Shown here: piece by piece, positions 9,998 through 19,181 of the stretch
How the letters are laid out: every line of letters begins with the position of its first letter
How positions within the stretch are numbered: the first letter of the stretch is position 1
NCBI RefSeq assembly: GCF_904846345.1
Contig: NZ_CAJHAJ010000005.1
Location: 1 to 64,000 of the forward strand
DNA length: 64,000 bases
Direction: 5' to 3'
From: Psychrobacter maritimus
GTDB taxonomy: Bacteria > Pseudomonadota > Gammaproteobacteria > Pseudomonadales > Moraxellaceae
Translations under genes and position numbers: made by a program
The notes under the pieces: model-generated
Seen by the model: the letters and a program-made list of their open reading frames with translations, nothing else
What the model was told of the DNA's origin: nothing
The model's database searches: none

Positions 9998-10978
9998 TTA
10001 TGAGCTAGTACTTAGGTTGACGACACGAGCATTACGCAGTAACGTCGTGGTTTCATAAGTATTTCGCACTTTCTTTTTGCTAGTCGTATCCGCTTTTAGC
10101 GTATTGTCAGCGGGCGCTTGACCCAACAAGGCAAATGCTGATTGCTCAGCATTACCTGATATAGGTGTACTGCCATGAACAATCAGACCGATTTTTACCG
10201 CTGTTATAGCAGGTTTATCGGTCGTTATAGCAAGATAAGCACTGCTAGGCAAAAACAGCATTTGACCTACATTAGCGCCCGTCGTCTGCTGGGTACCCAA
10301 TAACACCTTGAACTGATCGACATTGGTGACGAACTCCTGCCCCGCTTGACCAAAGTTACGTGCATCAGTTGCTGGCGTCACCGTCGTTATACCTGCTGCA
10401 CTTACACGTCCTGCATCACAAGCGAGTACCAATTTCTTAATATCACCAGTACTGGTATCACCGGTTACCTGACGCAAAAAATAACGCTCGATAACGTTGT
10501 CATTGACGGCGACCACCGATCCTTCGCAATCCGTAATAGGATTGCCAGTAATATTGATGTATTGAATAGTCAATTGGTCGCTTGCGGTATTGGTATTAGA
10601 GATACCCGACCAACCATTGGTGCCACTGGTGCTATCTCCAGCACGTCGTGTCAGATAGCCTGTATTAGTATAAGCGGGAATACCGATATTAGCGCCTGTC
10701 AGCACGATTCCGCCTTTATTGGTAGTACTCGTGATACTGGTCTGAGGGTTGCCCAAATTTGTTAGACGCAGGTTTTTTTCTAACTGTTGCAATCCGAATA
10801 CGCTAGCATCTTGTAACTCACTACCACTTGCCTGAATACTACTGGTCTTCACGTTGGTGATATATACCTGTATGACCGCTGCAGATATAATAAGTCCCAA
10901 TACTAAAGAGATCATGAGCTCTATAAGGGTAAACCCTGCCTGAGGATAGTGGTGCTGCTTTTGGTTATACGATAACAT
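9998..10978 (-). CDS. pilW: Type IV pilus minor pilin PilW
   Basis: From the ATG at 10978 this is a protein of about 326 residues with leader ...PQAG and [17 protein letters not shown]. The PilW family is characteristically long, with a large globular domain. I chose 10978 over an upstream in-frame start at 11002 because a strong GGAGG lies just upstream and the start overlaps the pilV stop (TGATG). It is part of the coupled minor-pilin operon and of the pilus initiation complex. Confidence 0.9.
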   Translation of the reverse strand: MLSYNQKQHHYPQAGFTLIELMISLVLGLIISAAVIQVYITNVKTSSIQASGSELQDASVFGLQQLEKNLRLTNLGNPQTSITSTTNKGGIVLTGANIGIPAYTNTGYLTRRAGDSTSGTNGWSGISNTNTASDQLTIQYINITGNPITDCEGSVVAVNDNVIERYFLRQVTGDTSTGDIKKLVLACDAGRVSAAGITTVTPATDARNFGQAGQEFVTNVDQFKVLLGTQQTTGANVGQMLFLPSSAYLAITTDKPAITAVKIGLIVHGSTPISGNAEQSAFALLGQAPADNTLKADTTSKKKVRNTYETTTLLRNARVVNLSTSS

Positions 10979-11544
10979 CAGTATGCCTCCATAATAAAGC
11001 ACTCTGCGCCGTTCTTATAAGTCCCATTCGCATTGGCACAAGCCTTGGCTTCAGAGTCGCTTATAGTGGTTGTGGTATCTCCCCAACTGGCGACGAAGCA
11101 CTGACGCTCTTGCTTGCCTGTCGTATCAGGGCAACCGTTCGACAATAGACCTATAGAGATATCATTGTCAGCAGCAAAAGACTTAAGGAGTAAGCCGTCT
11201 CGTGTTGCGAGCTGGTTGAGCGAACAGCCATCCGCGGCTACCGGTTCAGTGACGGCATTTACGGTACAGCTAGCTTTGGTAATAGCTTTGCCACCGACGG
11301 TTACTGTGTCCGTAGAACCATTTATCGCCGTTTTAAAATCGGCAATACCATTCGGATTGTTACGCATATTCTCCGCGCCACCTCTCATGATAGTCAGAGC
11401 TCGGGTGCGCATCATACTCTCATCAGTGGCTTTTATCGCTGACATTTGCATAGCGGTAAAGCCTAATACTGCCACTGCTAAAAGCAGTAAAGCCACTAAC
11501 ACTTCTACTAGACCGACACCGCGCTGTGAGCTAAATGTATTCAT
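10978..11544 (-). CDS. pilV: Type IV pilus minor pilin PilV
   Basis: This 188-residue protein begins MNTFSSQRG, followed by VGLVEVLVALLLLAVAVLG, the typical PilV signature with Glu5. The globular part has four or more Cys residues (for example DGCSL and CPDTTGKQERQC). It overlaps fimT at the 5' end (ATGA) and pilW at the 3' end (TGATG), so the three are translationally coupled. Its role is in the minor-pilin priming complex. Confidence 0.92.
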   Translation of the reverse strand: MNTFSSQRGVGLVEVLVALLLLAVAVLGFTAMQMSAIKATDESMMRTRALTIMRGGAENMRNNPNGIADFKTAINGSTDTVTVGGKAITKASCTVNAVTEPVAADGCSLNQLATRDGLLLKSFAADNDISIGLLSNGCPDTTGKQERQCFVASWGDTTTTISDSEAKACANANGTYKNGAECFIMEAY

Positions 11545-12029
11545 GGACAGGTCCCTTGTAACGTATTCGTAATACCACCAATGGCGCTAACTGCAATTTG
11601 TCTAGGGCTGACAGCCGTATTGCTATCGCATATGGTATAAGTAACTGCGGCAGCGGTTTTGCTAGGTTTAAAAACAATCGAATTTGTGGCAGGTTTGATG
11701 GTGCTCTTGGCGTCATATTGATAGCTAGCGATGACCTTTGGGGTAGTATCTGTCACCGTAATAGTGCCCTCAGCAGTGCCATTATTATTATAGACCACGG
11801 TCATGTTTTGACGACGAAGCACGCTTTCTACTTTGGCCTCTTTTAATGCATTAACCAACGTAGAAGTTGTCGACTTTACGCGCTGATTGGCAAGCTGGGT
11901 ACTGATATTAGGGGCTGCGATACCGACAATAATAGCAAGCACGGCAATCGTTACCATCAGCTCAATCAGCGTAAATCCTGAGCTGGTCATTCGTAATTTT
12001 TGTGCTACTTTATTTGTAGATGCGTTCAC
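11541..12029 (-). CDS. fimT: Minor pilin FimT/FimU (GspH-type)
   Basis: This 162-residue protein has [23 protein letters not shown] and a GspH-like domain with the conserved R(R)QNMTVVY region and two Cys. It is the first gene of the operon, the position of fimU/fimT in Pseudomonas. The start is GTG at 12029, with AGGGG 6-7 nt upstream; Met14 is a weaker alternative. It caps and connects the minor pilins and, as FimT, binds DNA during uptake in some species. I cannot separate FimT from FimU by eye. Confidence 0.88.
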   Translation of the reverse strand: MNASTNKVAQKLRMTSSGFTLIELMVTIAVLAIIVGIAAPNISTQLANQRVKSTTSTLVNALKEAKVESVLRRQNMTVVYNNNGTAEGTITVTDTTPKVIASYQYDAKSTIKPATNSIVFKPSKTAAAVTYTICDSNTAVSPRQIAVSAIGGITNTLQGTCP

Positions 12030-12160
12030 ATCAAACCCCTATCTATAGCTGTCACTATCTTTGATAAATGCTAGGTCTGTCATAGTAATAATTACCGTAC
12101 CTAGCCCTTCTAAAATCTATTCTCAGCTTATTATTTTTTTAACTATATCCATTAAAACAC

Positions 12161-12179
12161 ATGCAATTTTTGTTCCAAT
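12161..12179 (-). promoter_or_regulatory. Sigma-54 (-24/-12) promoter of the minor-pilin operon
   Basis: The minus strand reads TTGGAACAAAAATTGCA, with GG and GC 10 nt apart and the preferred TTGC at -12. It lies in the 362-bp gap between comF and fimT, about 130 bp before the fimT start. I see no comF terminator or other gene in this gap. The Pseudomonas operon is described as AlgR-controlled, so this would be a different wiring. Confidence 0.72.
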
Positions 12180-12391
12180 AGAAACAATCGTCATACAGTA
12201 ACGATACTTTTGTCCAATGTATTTTTTGATTTAAGCGTTTAAAACGTGAATCGGAGTTATGGCATTTTATTTAAACGATAAAAATCGAAATATGTAGGTA
12301 AAATGTGTCAATAATATAACGTTAAGGCAACATATTAGCAACATAATAGTTATTATAAATGAATAGAAGTAATTTTTGATAGGAACAGATT

Positions 12392-13195
12392 TTACAATTG
12401 ACTGCCGTGCGCTAACGCATAGGCTGATAGATGATATTGATGAGAGTTCTTAGAATGAATGACCGATAAGCCGGTAGATTGACCGCTTAAAGCATGACCT
12501 AATGCTTGTAGGCTCGCACCGGTAGTCGCGACATCATCAAATAATAATAAGCGTTTAACCGGAGGACTTTCGCTTAAAGCAAAGGCATTTTCTAAGTTGG
12601 TTAAGCGCTCGGCACGTGTCAGCCCTTGTTGACTGATAGTATTATCTATACGTTCTACGCCTTGCCAAAGTGGAATGTGCCAATGCTTAGACAATTGCGC
12701 GGCTAAAATACTGACAGGGTCAAAACCTCGTTTAACTAAACGTTGCTCTGTCGTTGGCATCGCAACAATGACACTATTATCCTGATGACAGCCGTGCGGC
12801 CTAGGCAATTGACGCAATACATGTAGCAATAACGGTAACTTGGTCATATCTTCATGATGCTTAAAAGCACGAATAGCTTGGCGTATTGGATGATCGTAAT
12901 AGGTCGCTGCTTGAATAGAGAGAACAGTGCCCGCAGCGATATCAACCTCGAAAGGTTTGGGTAGCCATGCGATACTTTGATGGCAATGTGAGCAAAGCAA
13001 GCCGCTATTAAAACGGTTATTAACTTGCTGGCGCAGTTTGGCAAAAAATGAATGCTTATTTGGCGGACTTGGTGAGGAATGATTTTGTATGTGTTGTGAT
13101 TGCGGTGTACTACGATAAATACGGCATAACTGGCAGCGTATGTCTCCATACTCTGCCAGCCATAGTCCGCTTTGATAAGGCGCTAAATGGCGCAT
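12392..13195 (-). CDS. comF: ComF family phosphoribosyltransferase-like protein
   Basis: This 267-residue protein has an N-terminal zinc-finger-like pair, C21xxC24 and C68xxC71, and a C-terminal phosphoribosyltransferase domain with the PRPP loop LLLFDDVATTGAS at about 216-228. ComF proteins are needed for natural transformation; their reaction is unsettled. It follows pldA by 27 bp and is likely in the same transcript. Its place directly upstream of a minor-pilin operon used for DNA uptake is suggestive but may be chance. A poorly conserved Ser/His/Pro-rich linker joins the two Cys pairs. Confidence 0.9.
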   Translation of the reverse strand: MRHLAPYQSGLWLAEYGDIRCQLCRIYRSTPQSQHIQNHSSPSPPNKHSFFAKLRQQVNNRFNSGLLCSHCHQSIAWLPKPFEVDIAAGTVLSIQAATYYDHPIRQAIRAFKHHEDMTKLPLLLHVLRQLPRPHGCHQDNSVIVAMPTTEQRLVKRGFDPVSILAAQLSKHWHIPLWQGVERIDNTISQQGLTRAERLTNLENAFALSESPPVKRLLLFDDVATTGASLQALGHALSGQSTGLSVIHSKNSHQYHLSAYALAHGSQL

Positions 13196-13222
13196 CGGAC
13201 GATGCCTATAGACGCGCTTATA

Positions 13223-14674
13223 TTAGAAACCTTTCCAATCGTTAAGCATGATACCAAAACCAATAGAGGTGTTTTCATGATTATAATCAATAATAGACTC
13301 GCCATAACCTTGGAATAGCTGTACATAGGCATTGACGTTTTTGCTTAATGGGTAGACATAGTCGACTTGCGCTGCGCCTTTATTGGTGCTTGGGTTATAG
13401 CGCAAGGTACCGCTGATACTCTGTTGCGCAGGCAAGTCATATAAGAATTTGATATCACCATAACCCATGTAATCCTCGATATCTGGATTGTCTTCACTGC
13501 TAGAGCTCTCGTTATTAACGCGGGCCCATAGACGCGGTATAACCGACAGCTTACCCCACTCTGCCCCTGCCATGAGATACGCACGATTCCACGAGCGTGA
13601 TAAGGGGTCATCTTGCCCATTAGAGTGGTGAATTGCCCCTGCGCCCAACATGCGTAAACGACCACCAAAAGGCAAGTCGGCTGATACTGGCTGAGTCAAA
13701 AATATCTCAGGCTGATAGTCGGTCGCGCGAAATGGTCGCGAGTTGTCTTCATTATAAACTTGCCAATGCGACTCTTGGGTATAACCGAACCATAAATCCG
13801 CACTGGTATCGAACAAATCTTCCATTACTTTGGTCTTTAAAGACAGCTGGAACTTTAGCTCAGTGTTGCGCGTGTCGTTAGACGTTAAAGGCTCTGCAGG
13901 TTGCGACGGTGTATTTGGGCCTAAATTGGGATCAAAGGTATAAAATATCGGTAGTATATAGGTCGGTCGGTACGGTCTAGCCGTCCACTTCCCGCGCTCA
14001 CTGTTTTTATCCAAATCATAAGATAAACTTAGTGGGGTGAATTTTTCGATGTCCGTTTGGGTGACCCCCACGCTTTCTAATACCTCCGCTTCCCTTTGCG
14101 TCAGTCCAACGGTGTCTAAGGTTTCTGTGTCCGCAGGCTGACTGTCTGCCGCCCCATTGGCTGCCGCATTGGCATTCGTCATGACGGTGCTATTTTCTTC
14201 TACAAGGACAACTTGTGGATTACCGGCAAGCGTGCTTTGAAAGGTTTTTGCCAAATCTACTGGCTGCTTAGTGGTGGTATAGCTTGGCTTTTTGCCTTCT
14301 TCCGCCACTTTATCAAAGCAGGCCAAACGGGCAGCACTGGTCTGAACTTGGGTACATTCATAAAACAATCGTGCTTGCTGCGCGACGAAATCTTTGCTTA
14401 TGACTTTATCGCTTTGCGCGGCTGCATTCAAATTTACGACGCGCTTATTGACACTTTTTGAGGACTTATCCAATTCAGCCTCAAATGCGATATCCTCTAC
14501 AGGCAAATCCTCATAAATTTCACCGCCATTTGCCGCATGGCCTTGCAGCGTAAAACAAGTAAGCGCCATACCGACCGCTATCGTTAAATAGCGTTTAGGC
14601 ATCTGAGAACTGGTGTTTTTTCGCGCTTTAATAAAGGGCAAAGAGGTGCGCTGCGGAGTAATATGGGAAAGCAT
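13223..14674 (-). CDS. pldA: Outer membrane phospholipase A1
   Basis: This 483-residue OMPLA-family protein has an N-terminal signal sequence (hydrophobic part near residues 30-45), an extra region of about 180 residues with a small Cys-containing YECTQ...LACFDK motif, and a C-terminal beta-barrel. The catalytic signature HHSNGQDDPLSRSWNR near residues 347-362 contains the His, Ser and Asn of OMPLA. It hydrolyses phospholipids that reach the outer leaflet and keeps outer-membrane asymmetry. AAAGGA precedes the first ATG; Met25 would give a more usual signal peptide but lacks a ribosome site. It is longer than the E. coli enzyme because of the N-terminal insertion. Confidence 0.92.
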   Translation of the reverse strand: MLSHITPQRTSLPFIKARKNTSSQMPKRYLTIAVGMALTCFTLQGHAANGGEIYEDLPVEDIAFEAELDKSSKSVNKRVVNLNAAAQSDKVISKDFVAQQARLFYECTQVQTSAARLACFDKVAEEGKKPSYTTTKQPVDLAKTFQSTLAGNPQVVLVEENSTVMTNANAAANGAADSQPADTETLDTVGLTQREAEVLESVGVTQTDIEKFTPLSLSYDLDKNSERGKWTARPYRPTYILPIFYTFDPNLGPNTPSQPAEPLTSNDTRNTELKFQLSLKTKVMEDLFDTSADLWFGYTQESHWQVYNEDNSRPFRATDYQPEIFLTQPVSADLPFGGRLRMLGAGAIHHSNGQDDPLSRSWNRAYLMAGAEWGKLSVIPRLWARVNNESSSSEDNPDIEDYMGYGDIKFLYDLPAQQSISGTLRYNPSTNKGAAQVDYVYPLSKNVNAYVQLFQGYGESIIDYNHENTSIGFGIMLNDWKGF

Positions 14675-14975
14675 AAGTGTCCTTTATCTAACTGACATCA
14701 TCGTCAGCAGAGTATATGAGATAATTAATATAACCATTAGCGTTAACGCTAAAATAGAATAAGAACTAAAAGAAAATCAATAAATTGGGACATAAAAGGC
14801 AGCCATTACGTAAGGTAATGCTCTTTCGGCAATGTTGCTTTATTGTAATGAAAATATGTGTACTATACTAGCGTTATCGCTGCATAATACCAGTATAAAT
14901 AATAAGCTAAATAAGAATAAGTGCCGCGAAACCAAGACTTTAGCGCATAAACTAAACAGGCTGTTTAATAAAAGT

Positions 14976-15017
14976 AAAAAAGCCAACGCCCTATTATTAA
15001 AGGACGTTGGCTTTTTT
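14976..15017. terminator. Bidirectional intrinsic terminator downstream of dsbD
   Basis: A 13-bp stem (AAAAAAGCCAACG with CGTTGGCTTTTTT) has A and T runs on both sides. It lies 36 bp after the dsbD stop and serves minus-strand transcripts. The rest of the 378-bp gap between pldA and dsbD shows no gene. Confidence 0.88.
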
Positions 15018-15052
15018 CTATTAAGAATAAAGAAAGACTTATCTAAATGGCG

Positions 15053-17257
15053 TTATTGGTTTAGTGCCGCTAAGGTTTGTTCAAACTCTGAGCGACCAAT
15101 CTCACCAACTTGCTGATTGGTCAATTGACCATCTTGATAATAGAGCAAGGCTGGCGGACCAAATAATTTATAACGCGCTAAGATAGCTTTGGAATCATCT
15201 GTGGTTTCTGTGATATCAAGTCGTACCAACTGCCAATCTTGCATCTGCGCGGGACGATTATGAAATAAATTCTTGTCCATAATCCGGCATTCAACACACC
15301 AGTCGGCGGTCAAATCGACAATAACTTTGGGGTTGGCGGCGATAATCGTATCGAGCTCGGCAAGGGTGGTGATATGTTCGTCTGTCGCATTATTATTGGC
15401 CAGTGGCTGACCTGACGTCGTTTGCATCATCGGCGCGGCGCTCAATGACGCCAGCGGATGTAAGCTATCGTCATTGCCTAATGCGGCGCCAATAATTAAA
15501 CAAGCTGCCCAAATACCAGCAATCAATCCTAGTGCTTGGGTCAGCATACGACCTTTACCCAACCAGCTCCACGCCCACATTGCCACGACCATAAACCATA
15601 GTGCCCATACCATTAGCATCACAGGTGAGATAAAGACACGCTCAATCAATAACAGTGCAACGGCAAAGAGTAATAAGGCAAAACCTTGCTTAACCCAGTT
15701 CATCCACTCGCCAGCTTTAGGCATGATTTTACCTTGGGTGGCACCGATTAAGATAAGCGGCGCTGATAAACCAAAACCCAGCATGAATAAGGCGGCAAAC
15801 CCAAGTAGCGGACTACCAATCGTCGATACTGCCAGTAGCGCACCAAATAATGGCGCAGAAACACACGGCGATACTACTAAAGCAGATAAGAAACCGGCGA
15901 TTAAACTACCGCCCGTACTACCAAGTTTACTATCCCCCGCTTGGCTTAAGCCTTGCATTTTACGGCTAATAAAACTTGGCAGACGAATGCTAAATACACC
16001 TAGCATATATAACGCCAGTAGGACAAAAACAATGGCAAAGCTAATCAAGATAATAGGGTTTTGCAGCCAACCGATAATACCTAAGGATTCGCCAAACACA
16101 GCGATGACCGCACCCAAAATACCATAAGCCGTTGCGACACCAATAGCATAACTGCTGGTCAAAATAACACCGCGTTTCACCGTTGGGTTATCTTCGCGAG
16201 CAACGATATTGGCAACAATCGGTAGCATCGGCAACACGCATGGTGTCAATGCCAAACCTAACCCTGCCAAAAATAATAATACTAATGCTAACCACGGATG
16301 AGAAGCCAAACCAAAAGGATCGCTATCGACCGCATTATTGCCAGTCACTGTATTTTTGTCTGTTGCAGCAGCATTATTTATTGCAGCGCCATTGTCTGCA
16401 GCCTCACTTGTGACATTGCCACCTACCACCTGTTCATCGGCACCTGAAATGGTATTGCTAGCACCAAGCTCTGCATCCAAAGCCTCATCATCTAGCAAGG
16501 CATAATCAACCACTTCATCATCTGACGGGTTTTGCTCTACAGCAGCGTTATTAGCCTCAGTTGCACTTGTAGATAACTGAGCACTGTCTGCAACGCTATC
16601 ATTCGTTGTAGAATTTGTAGCGGAAGTGCTGGCGCTATTTGCGGCAGGCTGTGGCGTTGCTGCAGCAATATTAACCGTGGTGTTGATTTTTTCAGGTGGA
16701 TAGCATAGTCCAGCTTTGGCGCAGCCTTGCCAACCAATCGTCACAGCGGCATTATCCAAGCTCTTGCCATTACTATTGGTCAAAATGGTGCTGGCAACCA
16801 TATTGGTTTGATCAAATACCGGTACGCGCCCGAAAGTTGGATCATCGATTGAAATTGGCTTTTGGCTAAAGGTAAAAGGCGCAGCAGTAACGCCCGCTGG
16901 CAGGGTCAGTTTAATTTTGTCTTTATAAACATAATGCTCAGGCGTAATGTCAAAATTAATCGCTAAGCGCGTGCCATTAGCGGCAGGTTTGCTACTAGTG
17001 CTGACCTGAAAAGCTTGATCAACTGACAAAAACTTCGGTTGGGCAGCGCTTTTATTACCGAATAAATCACCCAGTCCTGCCGCTTGCGTGGACATGGAGG
17101 TCGCGCTCACTCCAGTAGCAACTAGCGCAGTCAGCCCCGTCGGTAAAAGACCGGTAAATAACGAGCCACTGGCGATAGTAAATGCTAAGAGATACGACTT
17201 TTTGGAAGCACGAATCGTGGTTTGCGATGAAGTTTTTTCTGCTGTCTTAATGGACAT
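15053..17257 (-). CDS. dsbD: Thiol:disulfide interchange protein DsbD
   Basis: This 734-residue protein brings electrons from cytoplasmic thioredoxin to the periplasm. It has a signal region (1-60), then a periplasmic alpha domain with CAKAGLCYPPEK near 178-190. A low-complexity Asn/Ala/Thr/Asp linker spans roughly 205-310. An eight-helix CcdA-like beta domain with LTPCVLPMLPIVANIV comes next, and a C-terminal thioredoxin-like gamma domain has ADWCVEC near 656-661. All three cysteine pairs are present. The linker is much longer than in E. coli DsbD. It lies 98 bp downstream of a stand-alone copy of its own alpha domain, probably in one operon, and a terminator follows. Confidence 0.95.
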   Translation of the reverse strand: MSIKTAEKTSSQTTIRASKKSYLLAFTIASGSLFTGLLPTGLTALVATGVSATSMSTQAAGLGDLFGNKSAAQPKFLSVDQAFQVSTSSKPAANGTRLAINFDITPEHYVYKDKIKLTLPAGVTAAPFTFSQKPISIDDPTFGRVPVFDQTNMVASTILTNSNGKSLDNAAVTIGWQGCAKAGLCYPPEKINTTVNIAAATPQPAANSASTSATNSTTNDSVADSAQLSTSATEANNAAVEQNPSDDEVVDYALLDDEALDAELGASNTISGADEQVVGGNVTSEAADNGAAINNAAATDKNTVTGNNAVDSDPFGLASHPWLALVLLFLAGLGLALTPCVLPMLPIVANIVAREDNPTVKRGVILTSSYAIGVATAYGILGAVIAVFGESLGIIGWLQNPIILISFAIVFVLLALYMLGVFSIRLPSFISRKMQGLSQAGDSKLGSTGGSLIAGFLSALVVSPCVSAPLFGALLAVSTIGSPLLGFAALFMLGFGLSAPLILIGATQGKIMPKAGEWMNWVKQGFALLLFAVALLLIERVFISPVMLMVWALWFMVVAMWAWSWLGKGRMLTQALGLIAGIWAACLIIGAALGNDDSLHPLASLSAAPMMQTTSGQPLANNNATDEHITTLAELDTIIAANPKVIVDLTADWCVECRIMDKNLFHNRPAQMQDWQLVRLDITETTDDSKAILARYKLFGPPALLYYQDGQLTNQQVGEIGRSEFEQTLAALNQ

Positions 17258-17355
17258 GAAACGCTACCTATTGATGACTAATATGCTATGTATTACCTAT
17301 GCTTGCTTGAATTGAAGCGCTATCTATTTACGTGATTATTTGCTTACGGGATTAT

Positions 17356-17913
17356 TTATTTACGTACCGTAGCAATATTTACCGTGGTTTTGATTTTCTC
17401 TGGCGGATAGCACAAACCAGCTTTAGAGCAGCCTTGCCAGCCAATGATAACCGGTACATTTTTGGCGCCTTTGCCATTATTGGTGGTCAGCGTGGTGGTT
17501 GCGACCATATTTTTTTGCGTAAAGACAGGCACTTTACCAAAGGTTGGATCATCAATAGACACTGGCGACTGATTGAAGCTAAACGGCGTGGCACTGATGC
17601 CCTTAGGAAAACTGACAGTAAGCTTGTCTTTATAAACGTAATGCCCGGGCGTGATATCAAAAGTAATCGATAACTGCGTACCTTTAGAGGTCGCTTTGGT
17701 TACACTGCCCACTTGAAAGGCTTTATCAACCGGCAAAAACTTCGATTGCGCCGCATTATTATTGCCAAACAGCTCACCTAGACCTGCTGCTTGCGCGCTC
17801 ATCGACGTCATTGATAATCCTGTCAGCAATGCGCTGCTCATAAGAGCAAATGCCAGTAAGTGAGGTTTTCGAGAAACGCGTGTATTAATAACAGTTGCTG
17901 TTTTTATAGACAT
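17356..17913 (-). CDS. Stand-alone DsbD alpha-domain protein (partial dsbD duplication)
   Basis: This 185-residue exported protein matches the first ~200 residues of the adjacent DsbD almost segment by segment: the same signal-peptide style, AAGLGxLFGN, VDKAFQV, GHYVYKDK, SIDDPTFGKVPVF and a Cys pair in CSKAGLCYPPEK (Cys162, Cys168). It ends where the linker of DsbD begins. The two genes also match at the DNA level and in their leaders. It would be a soluble periplasmic thiol carrier able to take electrons from the DsbD beta domain, but no partner is known. AAAGG precedes the ATG. Function is inferred from the domain only. Confidence 0.85.
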   Translation of the reverse strand: MSIKTATVINTRVSRKPHLLAFALMSSALLTGLSMTSMSAQAAGLGELFGNNNAAQSKFLPVDKAFQVGSVTKATSKGTQLSITFDITPGHYVYKDKLTVSFPKGISATPFSFNQSPVSIDDPTFGKVPVFTQKNMVATTTLTTNNGKGAKNVPVIIGWQGCSKAGLCYPPEKIKTTVNIATVRK

Positions 17914-18072
17914 AAATAATTACCTTTGATGACGGATTTTAATGATCGCTTGTTATAACCGCTTGCAATAAGCGCTGATTAAACCCTGACTGTTTTGGCG
18001 ATAGTATAAATATCAGAGCATACAGTAACGATATTGCTGCTTATAATCTGTACTGATACTTATTTTAGTTTT

Positions 18073-18114
18073 AATAAAAAATATCAACCAATAAAGCCTT
18101 ATTGGTTGATATTT
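18073..18114 (-). terminator. Intrinsic terminator after gspG
   Basis: A 16-bp perfect stem (18079-18094 with 18099-18114) and a 4-nt loop are followed on the minus strand by a U-rich run. It ends the gspG transcript 89 bp beyond its stop. Confidence 0.85.
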
Positions 18115-18202
18115 AGAGAGTATTGATACGGTCTTAACCTATAAAAACTCAATTATTAGCGAATAACTGACGGCTTATTTCTAATAATGCTTCCGGTTAG
18201 CC

Positions 18203-18757
18203 TTATAACTGAGCATAAATATCCGCATCCTGCCCTTCACCGCCCTGCTGCCCATCTGCACCCAACGAAAATAGATCATAAGGTCGACCTTCACTACCCG
18301 GCGCTACATACTGCATCTCATTTTCCCAACCATCGGTCGGATAACCACCTTTGATATAACCACCATCAGGATAGTTTTTCGCATCGGCGGGCGGCGTGGT
18401 CAATGCTTCTAGACCTTGGGCAGTGGTTGGATAACGTGAATTATCAACCTTGTACATATCAAGGGCATTGGATACCGTAGCAAGCGCCGTTTCAGTGGTT
18501 TTGACGCGAGCCTTATCACTTTGCCCGACCACTTTTGGCACCACCAAGCCTGCAAGGATAGCCAAAATCACAATCACCACCATAATCTCAATGAGAGTAA
18601 ACCCAGACTGGCTACTGCGCATTGGCTGATGGCCGCGCACCGTGGTTTTGCTATCATCATTCATAATAGCGACAGGTGTTTGAGCATTATCAATAACAGT
18701 CTGCGGCATCATATTTACTTGGTTTTTTTTAGTCATAATCATCGCTTTTATCGTCAC
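18203..18757 (-). CDS. gspG: Type II secretion major pseudopilin GspG
   Basis: The core FTLIEIMVVIVILAILAGLVVPKV, the YPTTAQGLEAL region, and the C-terminal GxGxxPYDLFSLGADGQ calcium-binding loop are diagnostic of GspG. The frame gives a leader of about 53 residues, much longer than the usual 6-10. Met46 (MRSSQSG) would be normal, but neither it nor the upstream GTG and ATG codons has a clear ribosome site, so the start is uncertain. It forms the pseudopilus that drives protein export through the outer membrane. gspF lies 424 bp upstream on the same strand; the gap shows no gene or firm promoter. Confidence 0.93.
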   Translation of the reverse strand: MTIKAMIMTKKNQVNMMPQTVIDNAQTPVAIMNDDSKTTVRGHQPMRSSQSGFTLIEIMVVIVILAILAGLVVPKVVGQSDKARVKTTETALATVSNALDMYKVDNSRYPTTAQGLEALTTPPADAKNYPDGGYIKGGYPTDGWENEMQYVAPGSEGRPYDLFSLGADGQQGGEGQDADIYAQL

Positions 18758-19181
18758 AGTTATATAAGTGGTCAGGAGCGCTCAGGTAATATTAGCGTGG
18801 TCTTAATGAATATTGAATCGATTATCACTATAGACCATGATTTTATTTTTATCCAGCGCTGCGATTAGATTATCCTTACGGTTAATGGTTTTGCCAATCC
18901 AAACCTGACAAAAGTAGCAAATCTCATATGAGCAGATAATAAATAATATAAAACCTTTAGAATACAAAGTGAAAGTCAAAGCGGATTGACGCTAGCTACT
19001 ATAACCCAATGCCTAAGCGGACTGAAGTATATAGCCCGCCTCTTCAACAATGTACAACAGTGAGCAAAGCTTAAGAAAGCTAGCGCAGGATTTGGTAAGG
19101 TGGATAAAAAGGAAGTTTGAATAGGTTGGAAGTAGAATAATTGAATTGAAGCGACTTAAACCATATAAAAAATGGTGTTTA

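Noticed and set aside
14832..15116. Plus-strand frame of 94 codons before dsbD
   Set aside because: It runs through the dsbD terminator and overlaps the dsbD 3' end; Lys/Asn-rich composition looks like translated intergenic DNA and I recognise no domain.
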